Below are positions 8,561 through 16,082 of a DNA stretch of 64,000 nt, in pieces; position 1 is the first letter of the stretch, and each line of letters opens with the position of its first letter. Position numbers and translations under genes: made by a program. Origin of the DNA: Streptomyces sp. GSL17-111 (GTDB taxonomy: Bacteria > Actinomycetota > Actinomycetes > Streptomycetales > Streptomycetaceae); the NCBI RefSeq assembly GCF_037911585.1, contig NZ_JBAJNS010000001.1, positions 1,797,001 through 1,861,000 on the forward strand, given 5' to 3'. Below the pieces are notes generated by a model. It saw nothing but the letters and a program-made list of their open reading frames with translations, was not told the origin of the DNA and did not search any database.

Positions 8561-10090
8561 TCATTCGCCACCCGCCGTGTCCAAGGTCACGGTGACGCTC
8601 TCCTCCCGACCGTCGCGCAGGACGGTCAGCTCCAGCCGGTCCCCCGGGCGGTGGCTGCGGATCTTGACGATCAGCTCCTCGCCGGTGCGGACCACGTCGC
8701 CGTCCACGGCCGTGATGACGTCGCCCTCCTCGATGCCCGCGCGGTCGGCCGGACCGCCCTCGACCACCGCCGGGCGACCGCCGTCGGCCACGCCGACGCG
8801 CGCGCCGTCCCCGGTGAAGGACATGTCCACCCGCACTCCGATCACCGGGTGGGTGGCCCGGCCGGTGTTGATGAGCTCCTCGGCGACGCGCTTGGCCTGG
8901 TTGACGGGTATGGCGAACCCGAGCCCGATGGACCCGCCCCGGGTCTCCCCCAACTGCCCCTCCGCCGACCGGATCGCGCTGTTGACCCCGATCACCCGCC
9001 CCTCGACGTCCACGAGCGGCCCGCCGGAGTTGCCGGGGTTGATGGGGGCGTCGGTCTGCAGGGCGTCGACGTAGCTGACGTCGCTCGCGTCGTCGCCGCC
9101 GGCCGTGATGGGGCGCTCCTTGGCGCTGATGATGCCCGAGGTGACCGTCCCGGCCAGGTCGAAGGGCGCGCCGATCGCCACGACCGGGTCACCCACCTGG
9201 ACGGCGTCCGAGTCGCCCAGTGGCAGCGGCTTGAGGTTGCGCACGCCGTCGACCTTCACCACCGCCAGGTCGTAGCCGCCGTCCCCGCCGACGAGCCGGC
9301 CCTGGGCCGTCTGACCGCTGCTGAACGTCACCTGTATCCGGCCGTCGGCACCGGCCGGGCTGACGACGTGGTGGTTGGTGAGGATGTGACCGCGATCGTC
9401 CAGGACGAACCCGGTCCCGGTGCCCTGGGCCCCGCCGCCGCTGACGTGCAGCGTGACGACACCGGGGAGGGTCGCGGCCGCGATCCCGGCCACGCTGTCC
9501 GCCGGCCGGTCCGGGCCGAGGGGCGCGGCCTGCGGCAGCGTCACCGTGCCGAACTCGCCGTTGCGCTCCAGCAGCGCGCCCAGATATCCGCCCGCCAGTC
9601 CGGCGACCAGCACACACGCGAGGAGGACGGCGAGCAGCCGGGCGCGGCGCGGCCGGCCCGGCCCGGCGCCGGCCACCGGTGGCGTCGCCTGCGCGGGCGG
9701 GCGGGCCCAGGGGTCGTAGCCCCGCCATGCCGAGAGGACGGGCGCGGGCGCGGACCCGGCGGGCGTCGGCCGGGTCAGCCGGGCCGCCTCGGGAGCGGTG
9801 GGGGCCGGAACGGGCGCGGGGGCGTCGGGAGCCGCTCCGGACGGCACGGGGGTACCGCCCGCCGGGGTGGACCCGGGGTGCTGGACCAGGGGCGCCGGGG
9901 ACCAGGGGCCGGGGTCACCGTAGGGCGGCGTGGCGTACGGGTCCTCGCCGTGCCGGGGCACGGGCCGGGTACCGGCACCGTCGGCGGCGGGCTCCCGCCG
10001 CGGCTCCGGCGCGGCGGCCCGGGGCGGCGGGGTCGGACGGGGGCGGCTCCACCACTGCGGCGTCGTACGGGTGGCCCTCGCCTCGTCCAT
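8561..10090 (-). CDS. htrA: Membrane-anchored HtrA/DegP-type serine protease with PDZ domain
   Basis: 509 residues from the ATG at 10090 (GGGGA just upstream). Residues 1-150 are a Pro/Ala-rich cytoplasmic region; one membrane helix lies at 151-171; the protease domain follows outside the cell. The trypsin-like triad is visible as His241 (TNHHVV), Asp274 (YDLAVV) and Ser355 (PGNSGGPLV). A PDZ domain occupies about 410-500 (AGIEEGDVITAVDGD). HtrA proteases degrade or refold damaged envelope proteins. Position after a zinc anti-sigma/ECF sigma pair and before tatB is the same as Mycobacterium tuberculosis htrA, so it is probably part of the response governed by that sigma factor. Longer upstream in-frame extensions overlap the anti-sigma gene and are not coding. 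Confidence 0.92.
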   Translation of the reverse strand: MDEARATRTTPQWWSRPRPTPPPRAAAPEPRREPAADGAGTRPVPRHGEDPYATPPYGDPGPWSPAPLVQHPGSTPAGGTPVPSGAAPDAPAPVPAPTAPEAARLTRPTPAGSAPAPVLSAWRGYDPWARPPAQATPPVAGAGPGRPRRARLLAVLLACVLVAGLAGGYLGALLERNGEFGTVTLPQAAPLGPDRPADSVAGIAAATLPGVVTLHVSGGGAQGTGTGFVLDDRGHILTNHHVVSPAGADGRIQVTFSSGQTAQGRLVGGDGGYDLAVVKVDGVRNLKPLPLGDSDAVQVGDPVVAIGAPFDLAGTVTSGIISAKERPITAGGDDASDVSYVDALQTDAPINPGNSGGPLVDVEGRVIGVNSAIRSAEGQLGETRGGSIGLGFAIPVNQAKRVAEELINTGRATHPVIGVRVDMSFTGDGARVGVADGGRPAVVEGGPADRAGIEEGDVITAVDGDVVRTGEELIVKIRSHRPGDRLELTVLRDGREESVTVTLDTAGGE

Positions 10091-10121
10091 CTGTTCCCCA
10101 CTCGGTCGACTCGTCCTGACT

Positions 10122-10145
10122 GACGCAAGGCATTGAACCAGTTGC
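10122..10145 (-). promoter_or_regulatory. Possible ECF-type promoter for the htrA-like gene
   Basis: On the minus strand GCAAC (10141-10145) and CGTC (10122-10125) are separated by 15 bases, like promoters read by Streptomyces sigma-E type ECF factors. Transcription would start some 20-30 bases before the htrA ATG. The match is short, so this is tentative. Confidence 0.3.
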
Positions 10146-10199
10146 CCTCGGCGGGCCGCACCACCGATGACACCGGGCGCACGACCCCGGTGGTACGGC

Positions 10200-11045
10200 T
10201 CAGCGCCGCGAGATCGCCAGGGGGGCCGTGCCCGGTGCCGGGGAGGGGTGGTGCAGGTGCGGCGCCCGCAGGGAGGGCGGGGGCAGCGGGGCATGGGGGA
10301 TTCCGGGAGCGGCCGCGGGCGGAAGCTGCGGGGTGGTGCGGTGCGGCGGCCGAGCGGTGGTGCTGACGGCCGAGGCCGTGGGCCCGCCGGCGGCCACCGG
10401 GCCCTTGGGCCCCTGACGCACCGGCACGACGGCCTGGCCCGCCGTCTCGTTGCGCCGCTCCGCCGGACGCTCGACACCGGCCGTCGGCCGCAGCGGCGCG
10501 GTGCCGGGGCCGGTCGAGGAGGTCGGGGAGCCGCCGCCCGTCGCCCCGGGGCCGAGGGCGCCGCCGAGTGCGAAGGCGGCCACGGAGAACGCACCCGCCG
10601 CGACGAACGCGAACCGGCGGCGGCCACGCGGGGCCGAGCCCCGCTCGGGCTCCGGCGGCCGGTGCACGGGGAAGCCGCGCTCGGGATGGAGCAGGCTGAC
10701 GGGGCCGTCACCGCCGGGGAAGTAGGAGAAGGCCAGCGGGCTGACGCGCGGTCGCCCGGCGCGGCCGCCGGGGGCGGCGTCCTGGGGGTCGTGCGGGTCC
10801 TGCGCGCTGACGGGCAGGCCCTGGAGACGGACCAGCAGCCCCTCGGACGGTGGTGGCGGCGCGGTGTCGGCGAAGACGCTCTTCACCCGGCGCTGGGCGT
10901 CGGCCTCGGCCTTGCAGCCCTGGCAGGTGGCCAGATGGGCGAGGACCCGTTCGCGTGCGTCATGGCTCAGCTCGCCGTCGACGAGGGCGGCGAGCCGGTC
11001 ACCGAGGTGCTGCTCGGCCCGGGTGGGCCCGGGCGTCCCGTTCAT
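10200..11045 (-). CDS. Zinc-binding anti-sigma factor, partner of the ECF sigma
   Basis: 281 residues. The N-terminus carries the zinc anti-sigma motif H37-x3-C41-x2-C44 (AHLATCQGC) within a helical domain (about 10-60). One membrane helix lies at 144-164 ([20 protein letters not shown]), and the remaining 115 residues are a Pro/Ala/Thr-rich extracytoplasmic tail. Its ATG overlaps the sigma stop codon (ATGA), so the two are translationally coupled, as expected for a sigma/anti-sigma pair. By position it corresponds to RseA of mycobacteria, but as I recall RseA is only about 150 residues; the added membrane segment and tail here point to signal sensing across the membrane. It likely holds the sigma factor inactive until stress. 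Confidence 0.88.
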   Translation of the reverse strand: MNGTPGPTRAEQHLGDRLAALVDGELSHDARERVLAHLATCQGCKAEADAQRRVKSVFADTAPPPPSEGLLVRLQGLPVSAQDPHDPQDAAPGGRAGRPRVSPLAFSYFPGGDGPVSLLHPERGFPVHRPPEPERGSAPRGRRRFAFVAAGAFSVAAFALGGALGPGATGGGSPTSSTGPGTAPLRPTAGVERPAERRNETAGQAVVPVRQGPKGPVAAGGPTASAVSTTARPPHRTTPQLPPAAAPGIPHAPLPPPSLRAPHLHHPSPAPGTAPLAISRR

Positions 11046-11824
11046 ACGGCACCACCTTCCGCGGGCACCCCCACGGCCACTGCGGTGGGGCGGCGGGCTC
11101 CGCGACGGGTGGGCTGGCGGTGGTTGAGCGACTTGCGCAGGTGGGAGCGGCCCCGGTGGATGCGGCTGCGGACGGTGCCGAGCTTGACGCCGAGCGTCGC
11201 GGCGATCTCCTCGTAGGACAGCCCCTCGATGTCGCACAGGACGACGGCCGCGCGGAACTCGGGTGCCAGGGTGTCCAGCGCGTGCTGGACGTCCGCGTCG
11301 AAGTGGGTGTCGTTGAAGTGCTGCTGGGGGGAGGGCTCGCGGCTGGGCAGCCGCTCGGCGGCGTCGTCGGCCAGGGCGTCGAAGCGGATGCGCTGCTTGC
11401 GCCGCACCATGTCCAGGAAGAGGTTCGTGGTGATGCGGTGCAGCCAGCCCTCGAAGGTGCCGGGCGTGTACGTCGACAGGGAGCGGAAGACACGGACGAA
11501 GACCTCCTGCGTGAGGTCCTCGGCGTCGTGCTGGTTCCCCGTGAGGCGGTAGGCGAGGCGGTACACCCGTGCGCTGTGCGTGCTGACGATCTCCTCCCAG
11601 GAAGGAGGTGCCCAGGCCTGGCCGTCCGCTTCGCTGGTGAAGGTGGCGCGGGCGGCGGGGGCCGCGTCGCGGGCGGAGTCGGAGGCCTGGCGGTGGTCAG
11701 CGGTGTCTGTCACGGATGGTGGCTCGGCGGAGGACCGTCGGAAGTACCGGAGTACACCCCGATCACCGCGATGAGCCGCACCTCCCCTGGTGGCTCTGGT
11801 GGTGTCCAGTGGAGCCCCTACCAT
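11042..11824 (-). CDS. ECF RNA polymerase sigma factor (mycobacterial SigE-like)
   Basis: 260 residues from the ATG at 11824 (GGTGAGG upstream). Region 2 spans about 80-150 ([37 protein letters not shown]) and region 4 about 185-245 ([35 protein letters not shown]). An N-terminal extension of about 75 residues, rich in Ala, Arg and Asp, precedes region 2. An ATG further up (11902) would place the start beyond the family-typical MVGAPLDTT and is less likely. By neighbours (methyltransferase divergent, anti-sigma, htrA, tatB downstream) it is the counterpart of M. tuberculosis SigE; note that the gene named sigE in Streptomyces coelicolor is a different locus, so no symbol is given. Confidence 0.92.
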   Translation of the reverse strand: MVGAPLDTTRATRGGAAHRGDRGVLRYFRRSSAEPPSVTDTADHRQASDSARDAAPAARATFTSEADGQAWAPPSWEEIVSTHSARVYRLAYRLTGNQHDAEDLTQEVFVRVFRSLSTYTPGTFEGWLHRITTNLFLDMVRRKQRIRFDALADDAAERLPSREPSPQQHFNDTHFDADVQHALDTLAPEFRAAVVLCDIEGLSYEEIAATLGVKLGTVRSRIHRGRSHLRKSLNHRQPTRRGARRPTAVAVGVPAEGGAV

Positions 11825-11900
11825 AGCCACCTCACCCGTTAGCTCCGGATAAACACTTTGCCCGGCTTTCCTCCCGGGCCGTTCCCTGCCTGTCCCCTTC

Positions 11901-11927
11901 AACGCGTGGTCCCATCAGCGGGTTCCC
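11901..11927 (-). promoter_or_regulatory. ECF-type (GGGAAC / CGTT) promoter of the sigma gene
   Basis: On the minus strand GGGAAC (11922-11927) and CGTT (11901-11904) are separated by 17 bases. This is the form recognised by mycobacterial SigE/SigH type factors. Transcription would start near 11893, about 70 bases before the sigma ATG. It suggests that the sigma factor transcribes its own gene. Confidence 0.6.
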
Positions 11928-11948
11928 GGAGCAACGGATACAGTCCCG

Positions 11949-12629
11949 TTGGGTGATTCGCGGGGACAGGAGACGGACATTACCGGCAACCGGCTGATGA
12001 GCTGGGCGTTCGCCGATGCGTATGGCGGGGAGCCCGCCGACAGCACGGTGCATGTCACGCTGTCCTGGTGCCGGGACCGGGCCCGGGAGGCCGGGATGCG
12101 TCCGGTCTCCGACGGCACGGGGGCCACCCTGCGGCTGCTCGCCGCCGCCACGGACGCCAAGGCGGTCGTCGAGATCGGTACGGGCACCGGGGTGTCGGGC
12201 CTGCACCTGCTGCACGGCATGCGCCCCGACGGCGTCCTCACCACGGTGGACATCGAGCCGGAGTGCCAGCAGTTCGCCCGGGAGGCGTTCCGGGCCGCCG
12301 GGTTCGCCGCCAACCGGGCCCGCTTCATCCCGGGCAGGGCGCTCGACGTCCTGCCCCGGCTGGCCGACGGCGGGTACGACCTCGTCTTCTGCGACGGCGA
12401 CCGCACCGAATATCCGCACTACCTGGACGAATCGCTGCGTCTGCTGCGGCAGGGCGGGCTGATCTGCTTCGAGGGCGTCTTCGCCGACGGCCGCACCGTG
12501 GACTCGGGCGCGCAGTCGATGGAGGTGCTGGGGGTGCGGGAGCTGCTGCGGGCGGTGCGGGACGACGCGCGACTCCTGCCCTCGCTGTTGCCGGTGGGCG
12601 ACGGACTGCTCTGTGCCGTCCGCCGCTGA
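11949..12629 (+). CDS. Class I SAM-dependent O-methyltransferase
   Basis: 226 residues with a clear SAM-binding site VVEIGTGTGVSG (motif I) around residue 75, then TVDIEPECQQ (motif II acid) and DLVFCDGDRTEYPHYL, the metal-binding Asp pair region of the family-3 (COMT-like) methyltransferases. It probably methylates a hydroxyl group of a small molecule; the acceptor is unknown. The start used is TTG 11949, because the conserved RGQE..NR stretch lies upstream of the first ATG (11997); this start is uncertain. Divergent from the sigma gene with 124 bases between. Mycobacteria have a methyltransferase (Rv1220c) at the same place. Confidence 0.85.
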   Translation: MGDSRGQETDITGNRLMSWAFADAYGGEPADSTVHVTLSWCRDRAREAGMRPVSDGTGATLRLLAAATDAKAVVEIGTGTGVSGLHLLHGMRPDGVLTTVDIEPECQQFAREAFRAAGFAANRARFIPGRALDVLPRLADGGYDLVFCDGDRTEYPHYLDESLRLLRQGGLICFEGVFADGRTVDSGAQSMEVLGVRELLRAVRDDARLLPSLLPVGDGLLCAVRR

Positions 12630-12675
12630 GCCACGGGGAGCGAGGGCACCGCGCGGGTGGCGGGGCCGAACGACA

Positions 12676-12715
12676 CCGCCGCCCCCACCACGCGTGAGCG
12701 CTGCGGGGGCGGCGG
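12676..12715. terminator. Bidirectional terminator after the methyltransferase and DUF3117 genes
   Basis: Perfect 11-base-pair GC stem (12676-12686 with 12705-12715) in the short gap between two convergent genes. Confidence 0.75.
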
Positions 12716-12741
12716 AAGATCAAGCGGTGCCGGAGCCGAGG

Positions 12742-12909
12742 TCAGTCGCAGACCTTCTTCAGTTCCTCGCCGAGAGCGACCGCCTCGTCGGGGGTCAGCT
12801 CGACGACGAGCCGCCCACCGCCCTCGAGCGGAACGCGCATGATGATGCCCCGCCCCTCCTTGGTCACCTCGAGCGGGCCATCGCCCGTCCGCGGCTTCAT
12901 GGCCGCCAT
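12742..12909 (-). CDS. DUF3117 small conserved protein
   Basis: 55 residues: begins MAAMKPRTGDGPLEVTKEGR and continues with a second half RVPLEGGGRLVVELTPDEA ending in KKVCD. This is the DUF3117 family, one of the most conserved small proteins of actinobacteria, of unknown function; it looks like two strands and a helix, soluble. The ATG at 12909 is supported by family length. It ends in an unusual Cys-Asp. In mycobacteria the homologue (Rv1211) also lies near the sigE locus and the glycosylase gene. Confidence 0.92.
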   Translation of the reverse strand: MAAMKPRTGDGPLEVTKEGRGIIMRVPLEGGGRLVVELTPDEAVALGEELKKVCD

Positions 12910-13125
12910 GCTCGTTCCCCTTCCTGAAACCAGCTCAACATCAGCCGACGGCCCCTGCTCAGGCACGTGTCACCGGCATCGAACACATGGGTTCCCTGCC
13001 ATTATCCCGCATCGCAGGACCCGATGACCAACATCGGCCGTCAACTCCTCGGCAAGCGCTTCGCGCAAAACCCCCTAATCGGGGGATCACCGCGCAATAC
13101 CACGGCCTCACCCCGGGTGGCCGGT

Positions 13126-13156
13126 TTGACGCAGGTCACACCGGCGTCCGTATATC
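13126..13156 (+). promoter_or_regulatory. Candidate sigma-70 promoter for the enoyl-CoA hydratase gene
   Basis: TTGACG (13126-13131) and TATATC (13151-13156) are separated by 19 bases; shifting the -10 by one base gives 18. It lies about 30 bases before the start codon. Confidence 0.5.
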
Positions 13157-13187
13157 GGTGCCGGATGATCTCCGCCATGCTGGGCGC

Positions 13188-13976
13188 ATGGCCGACACCG
13201 TGCGCTACGACATGACCGAGGGCCTCGCGACGATCACGCTCAATCGTCCCGAGGCGATGAACGCCCTCGACAACGAGCTCAAGAACGCTCTCCGGGACGC
13301 CCTGCGGAAGGCGGCGGACGACCCGGAGGTCCGGGCCGTCCTGCTGACCGGGGCCGGCCGCGCCTTCTGCGTCGGCCAGGACCTCAAGGAGCACGTCGGC
13401 GCGCTGGAGGAGCACGGCGGGGGCGCGCTGACGACCGTCGAGGAGCACTACAACCCGATCACCCTGACCATCGCCACCATGCCGAAGCCGGTGGTGGCCG
13501 CCGTCAACGGGGTCGCCGCCGGCGCCGGAGCGGGGTTCGCCTTCGCCGCCGACCACCGGATCGTCGCGGACACGGCCGCCTTCACCACGGCCTTCGCCGG
13601 AGTGGCCCTCTCCACCGACTCGGGCATGGCCTGGACGCTGCCCCGACTCGTGGGCCCCGGCCGGGCGGCGGAGCTCCTGCTCTTCCCGCGCGCGGTGAAG
13701 GCCGCCGAGGCACTGGAGCTGGGGCTGGCGCACCGGGTCGTCCCGGCGGAGGACCTCGCCGCCGAGGCGGAGGCCGTCGCCCGTCGGCTCGCCGAGGGAC
13801 CCACGGTGGCGTTCGCCGCGATGAAGGAGGCGCTGGCCTTCGGCGCCTCGCACTCGCTGGCGGAGACGCTGGACAAGGAGGCCGAGCTGCAGCTGCGGGC
13901 GGGCGGCTCCGCCGACCACCGCATCGCCGTCGAGGCGTTCGTCCAGAAGGCGCAGCCCCGCTACACGGGCCGCTGA
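13188..13976 (+). CDS. Enoyl-CoA hydratase/isomerase family protein (PaaG-like)
   Basis: 262 residues with the crotonase fold: TITLNRPEAMNALD at the start, the first oxyanion-hole strand AFCVGQDLKE and the second at VNGVAAGAGAGFAFAAD. At the positions of the two hydratase glutamates it does not show the usual Glu pair; instead it has ALSTDSGMAWTLPRLVG, where the Asp is shared with PaaG-type 1,2-epoxyphenylacetyl-CoA isomerases. So isomerase rather than hydratase chemistry is more likely, but a complete phenylacetate pathway is not in the window. Start ATG 13188 chosen on family alignment. Single-gene unit, convergent with the glycosylase gene. Confidence 0.88.
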   Translation: MADTVRYDMTEGLATITLNRPEAMNALDNELKNALRDALRKAADDPEVRAVLLTGAGRAFCVGQDLKEHVGALEEHGGGALTTVEEHYNPITLTIATMPKPVVAAVNGVAAGAGAGFAFAADHRIVADTAAFTTAFAGVALSTDSGMAWTLPRLVGPGRAAELLLFPRAVKAAEALELGLAHRVVPAEDLAAEAEAVARRLAEGPTVAFAAMKEALAFGASHSLAETLDKEAELQLRAGGSADHRIAVEAFVQKAQPRYTGR

Positions 13977-13994
13977 CGCCCGTCGGGAGCGGGC

Positions 13995-14561
13995 TCAGCG
14001 GAAGGCGCAGTCCCGCAGGTGGTCGTTGACCAGGCCGCACGCCTGCATCGTCGCGTAGGCCGTGGTCGGACCGACGAACCGCAGGCCCCGCCGCTTCAGC
14101 TCCTTGGCGAGGGCCGTGGACTGCGGCGTGCGGGCCGGGACGTCCGCCAGTCCGGCCGGGGCCGGGCGGGCCGCCGGGGCGTAGGACCACAGCAGGGCGT
14201 CCAGCTCGCCGGGGGCCCAGCCCGCCAGCACCCGGGCGTTCGCGAGCACGGCGTCGACCTTGGCGCGGTTGCGGACGATGCCCGGGTCGGCGAGGAGCCG
14301 CTCCCGGTCAGCCCCGGTGAAGCCGGCCACCTCCGCGATCCGGAAGCCCGCGAAGGCCGCGCGGAAACCCTCCCGGCGGCGGAGGATCGTCAGCCAGGAC
14401 AGGCCGGACTGGAAGGCCTCCAGGGACAGCCGCTCGAACAGCGCGTCGTCCCCGCGCACCGGGCGGCCCCACTCCGCGTCGTGGTACGCCGTGTAGTCCG
14501 CCGGGCCGGCGCCCCAGGGGCAGCGGGCCCGGCCGTCGGGGCCCTGGGCGGTGTCCGTCAT
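13995..14561 (-). CDS. tag: DNA-3-methyladenine glycosylase I
   Basis: 188 residues. The protein removes 3-methyladenine from alkylated DNA, the first step of base excision repair. The zinc ligands known from the E. coli enzyme are all visible: Cys14 (ARCPWG), His27 (AYHDAEWG), His181 and Cys185 (NDHLRDC). The core EAFQSGLSWLTILRRREGFR is the typical Tag substrate-pocket stretch. Its ATG overlaps the stop codon of the upstream DivIVA-like gene (ATGA at 14558-14561), so the two are coupled. The same pairing is present in mycobacteria. Confidence 0.95.
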   Translation of the reverse strand: MTDTAQGPDGRARCPWGAGPADYTAYHDAEWGRPVRGDDALFERLSLEAFQSGLSWLTILRRREGFRAAFAGFRIAEVAGFTGADRERLLADPGIVRNRAKVDAVLANARVLAGWAPGELDALLWSYAPAARPAPAGLADVPARTPQSTALAKELKRRGLRFVGPTTAYATMQACGLVNDHLRDCAFR

Positions 14562-14950
14562 CGTGCCGTGCCCCCGTGCTCGTCCGTGTCCGCCTCGGCG
14601 GGCCCGCCGAGGAGCTTCGCGTCCCCCCGTGCCGTCGCGTGGGAGCCGGCCAGCGCGGCCTCCAGCTCCACGATGCGGGCGTCCCGCTCGGCCAGCTCGG
14701 CACCGAGGCGGTCCAGCACGTCGTCCACCTCGTCCATCCGGTAGCCGCGCAGCGCGAGCGGCAGGCGCAGCCCCGCGACGTCGGCCCGGCCGAGCGGGCG
14801 GTCCTGCGGCAGGAACACGGGCAGCCGGTCCGGCTCGGGGTCCGTCAGGCCGCCCCGGACGGTGTGCCCCGTCCCGTCCGCGCTGCCGATGACGGCGAGC
14901 GTGACCGACCCGACGACCACGAGCATCGCGAGCAGCAGAAACCAGAACAC
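14558..14950 (-). CDS. Membrane-anchored DivIVA-domain protein
   Basis: 130 residues from GTG 14950, which is preceded by GGGAG at six bases; an ATG at 14998 has no good site. One N-terminal membrane helix (FWFLLLAMLVVVGSVTLAVI) is followed by a short linker and the DivIVA-like piece LRGYRMDEVDDVLDRLGAEL, whose GYRxxEVD pattern marks the start of DivIVA coiled coils. The coiled coil continues for about 35 residues (ELAERDARIVELEAALAG). Such proteins may sit at curved membrane or septum sites; the precise role is unknown. Coupled by ATGA to tag. Confidence 0.85.
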   Translation of the reverse strand: MFWFLLLAMLVVVGSVTLAVIGSADGTGHTVRGGLTDPEPDRLPVFLPQDRPLGRADVAGLRLPLALRGYRMDEVDDVLDRLGAELAERDARIVELEAALAGSHATARGDAKLLGGPAEADTDEHGGTAR

Positions 14951-15020
14951 GTGATCTCCCGGACCCTTCGGAAAGCCTGCAGGCTCCGATCGTGCCATGC
15001 CGGTGTGACGGCCGACCCCC

Positions 15021-15047
15021 TGTATCGGCTGTATCGGCTGTATCGGC
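15021..15047 (+). repeat. Three tandem copies of TGTATCGGC
   Basis: Perfect nine-base repeats at 15021-15029, 15030-15038 and 15039-15047, between the divergent DivIVA-like and folP genes. Nearly one helical turn each, so they could be binding sites on one face of the DNA. Confidence 0.85.
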
Positions 15048-15160
15048 GCGGGCCGGTGGCGGACGCTCGCCGGTGGCGACGGGGCGCGGCCGGTTCGGCG
15101 CCGCTAAGGTCGGTGCGCGGAGTACCGCGCTGGTCAGGTAAGGACGGAAGGGGAGGCCCG

Positions 15161-16021
15161 ATGCTGCGGCTGGGACGGCGGGAGTTCGGCGCGCACGAGC
15201 CGGTGGTCATGGCGATCGTCAACCGGACGCCCGACTCCTTCTACGACCGGGGCGCGACCTTCCGCGACGAACCGGCGCTGGCCCGCGTCGAACAGGCCGT
15301 GGCCGAGGGCGCGGCCGTCGTCGACATCGGCGGGGTGAAGGCCGGGCCGGGCGAGGAGGTCGGGGTCGCGGAGGAGATCCGCCGCACGGCCCCCTTCGTG
15401 GCCGAGGTCCGCAGGCGCCACCCGGAGGTGGTGATCAGCGTCGACACCTGGCGGCACGAGGTCGGTGAGGCGGTGTGCGAGGCGGGGGCCGACGTGCTGA
15501 ACGACGCGTGGGGCGGCGTCGATCCGCGCCTCGCGGAGGTCGCCGCGCGGTACGGCACCGGGCTCGTGTGCACCCACGCGGGCGGCGCGCGTCCCCGCAC
15601 CCGGCCGCACCGGGTCGCCTACGAGGACGTCATGGCCGACATCGTCGCCACGACCGTGGGGCTGGCCGAGCGGGCCGTCGCCCTCGGCGTGCCGCGTGCG
15701 GGCGTGCTCATCGATCCGGGCCACGACTTCGGGAAGAACACCCGGCACTCCCTCGAAGCCACCCGGCGGCTCGGTGAGATGACGGCGACGGGGTGGCCGG
15801 TGCTGGTGTCCCTGTCGAACAAGGACTTCGTCGGGGAGACGCTGGACCGGCCGGTGAAGGAGCGCCTCACCGGGACGCTCGCGACGACCGCCGTCTCGGC
15901 GTGGCTGGGGGCGCAGGTCTTCCGGGTGCACGAGGTGGCCGAGACGCGGCAGGTGCTGGACATGGTGGCGTCGATCGCCGGACACCGGCCGCCCGCCGTC
16001 GCCCGTCGCGGCCTGGCCTGA
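15161..16021 (+). CDS. folP: FolP2-type dihydropteroate synthase homologue
   Basis: 286 residues from the ATG at 15161 (AGGGGAGG upstream). The TIM-barrel of dihydropteroate synthase is clear: AIVNRTPDSFYDRG, ISVDTWRHEV, VLNDAWGG, DPGHDFGKN and the final FRVHEV. However loop 2, which in active enzymes reads roughly GGESTRPGA and shapes the p-aminobenzoate/sulfonamide site, reads GGVKAGPGEEV here. That is the pattern of mycobacterial FolP2, which as reported for the leprosy bacillus does not behave as an active synthase. So the folate role is doubtful; it may act on another substrate. Followed directly by a terminator; neighbours (LOG, dapE, tag) match the mycobacterial folP2 locus. Confidence 0.88.
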   Translation: MLRLGRREFGAHEPVVMAIVNRTPDSFYDRGATFRDEPALARVEQAVAEGAAVVDIGGVKAGPGEEVGVAEEIRRTAPFVAEVRRRHPEVVISVDTWRHEVGEAVCEAGADVLNDAWGGVDPRLAEVAARYGTGLVCTHAGGARPRTRPHRVAYEDVMADIVATTVGLAERAVALGVPRAGVLIDPGHDFGKNTRHSLEATRRLGEMTATGWPVLVSLSNKDFVGETLDRPVKERLTGTLATTAVSAWLGAQVFRVHEVAETRQVLDMVASIAGHRPPAVARRGLA

Positions 16022-16034
16022 GCCGGACCTCCGG

Positions 16035-16067
16035 CCGCCCCCGCGCCCCGGGGAGGAGCGGGGGCGG
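16035..16067. terminator. Bidirectional terminator between folP and the LOG-like gene
   Basis: Ten-base-pair GC stem (16035-16044 with 16058-16067) in the 61-base gap between two convergent genes. Confidence 0.65.
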
Positions 16068-16082
16068 GGCCCCGGCCGGGCG

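Noticed and set aside
10091..10711. In-frame N-terminal extension of the htrA-like protease by about 200 residues
   Set aside because: It would cover most of the anti-sigma gene; the ATG at 10090 has a ribosome site and family-typical start.
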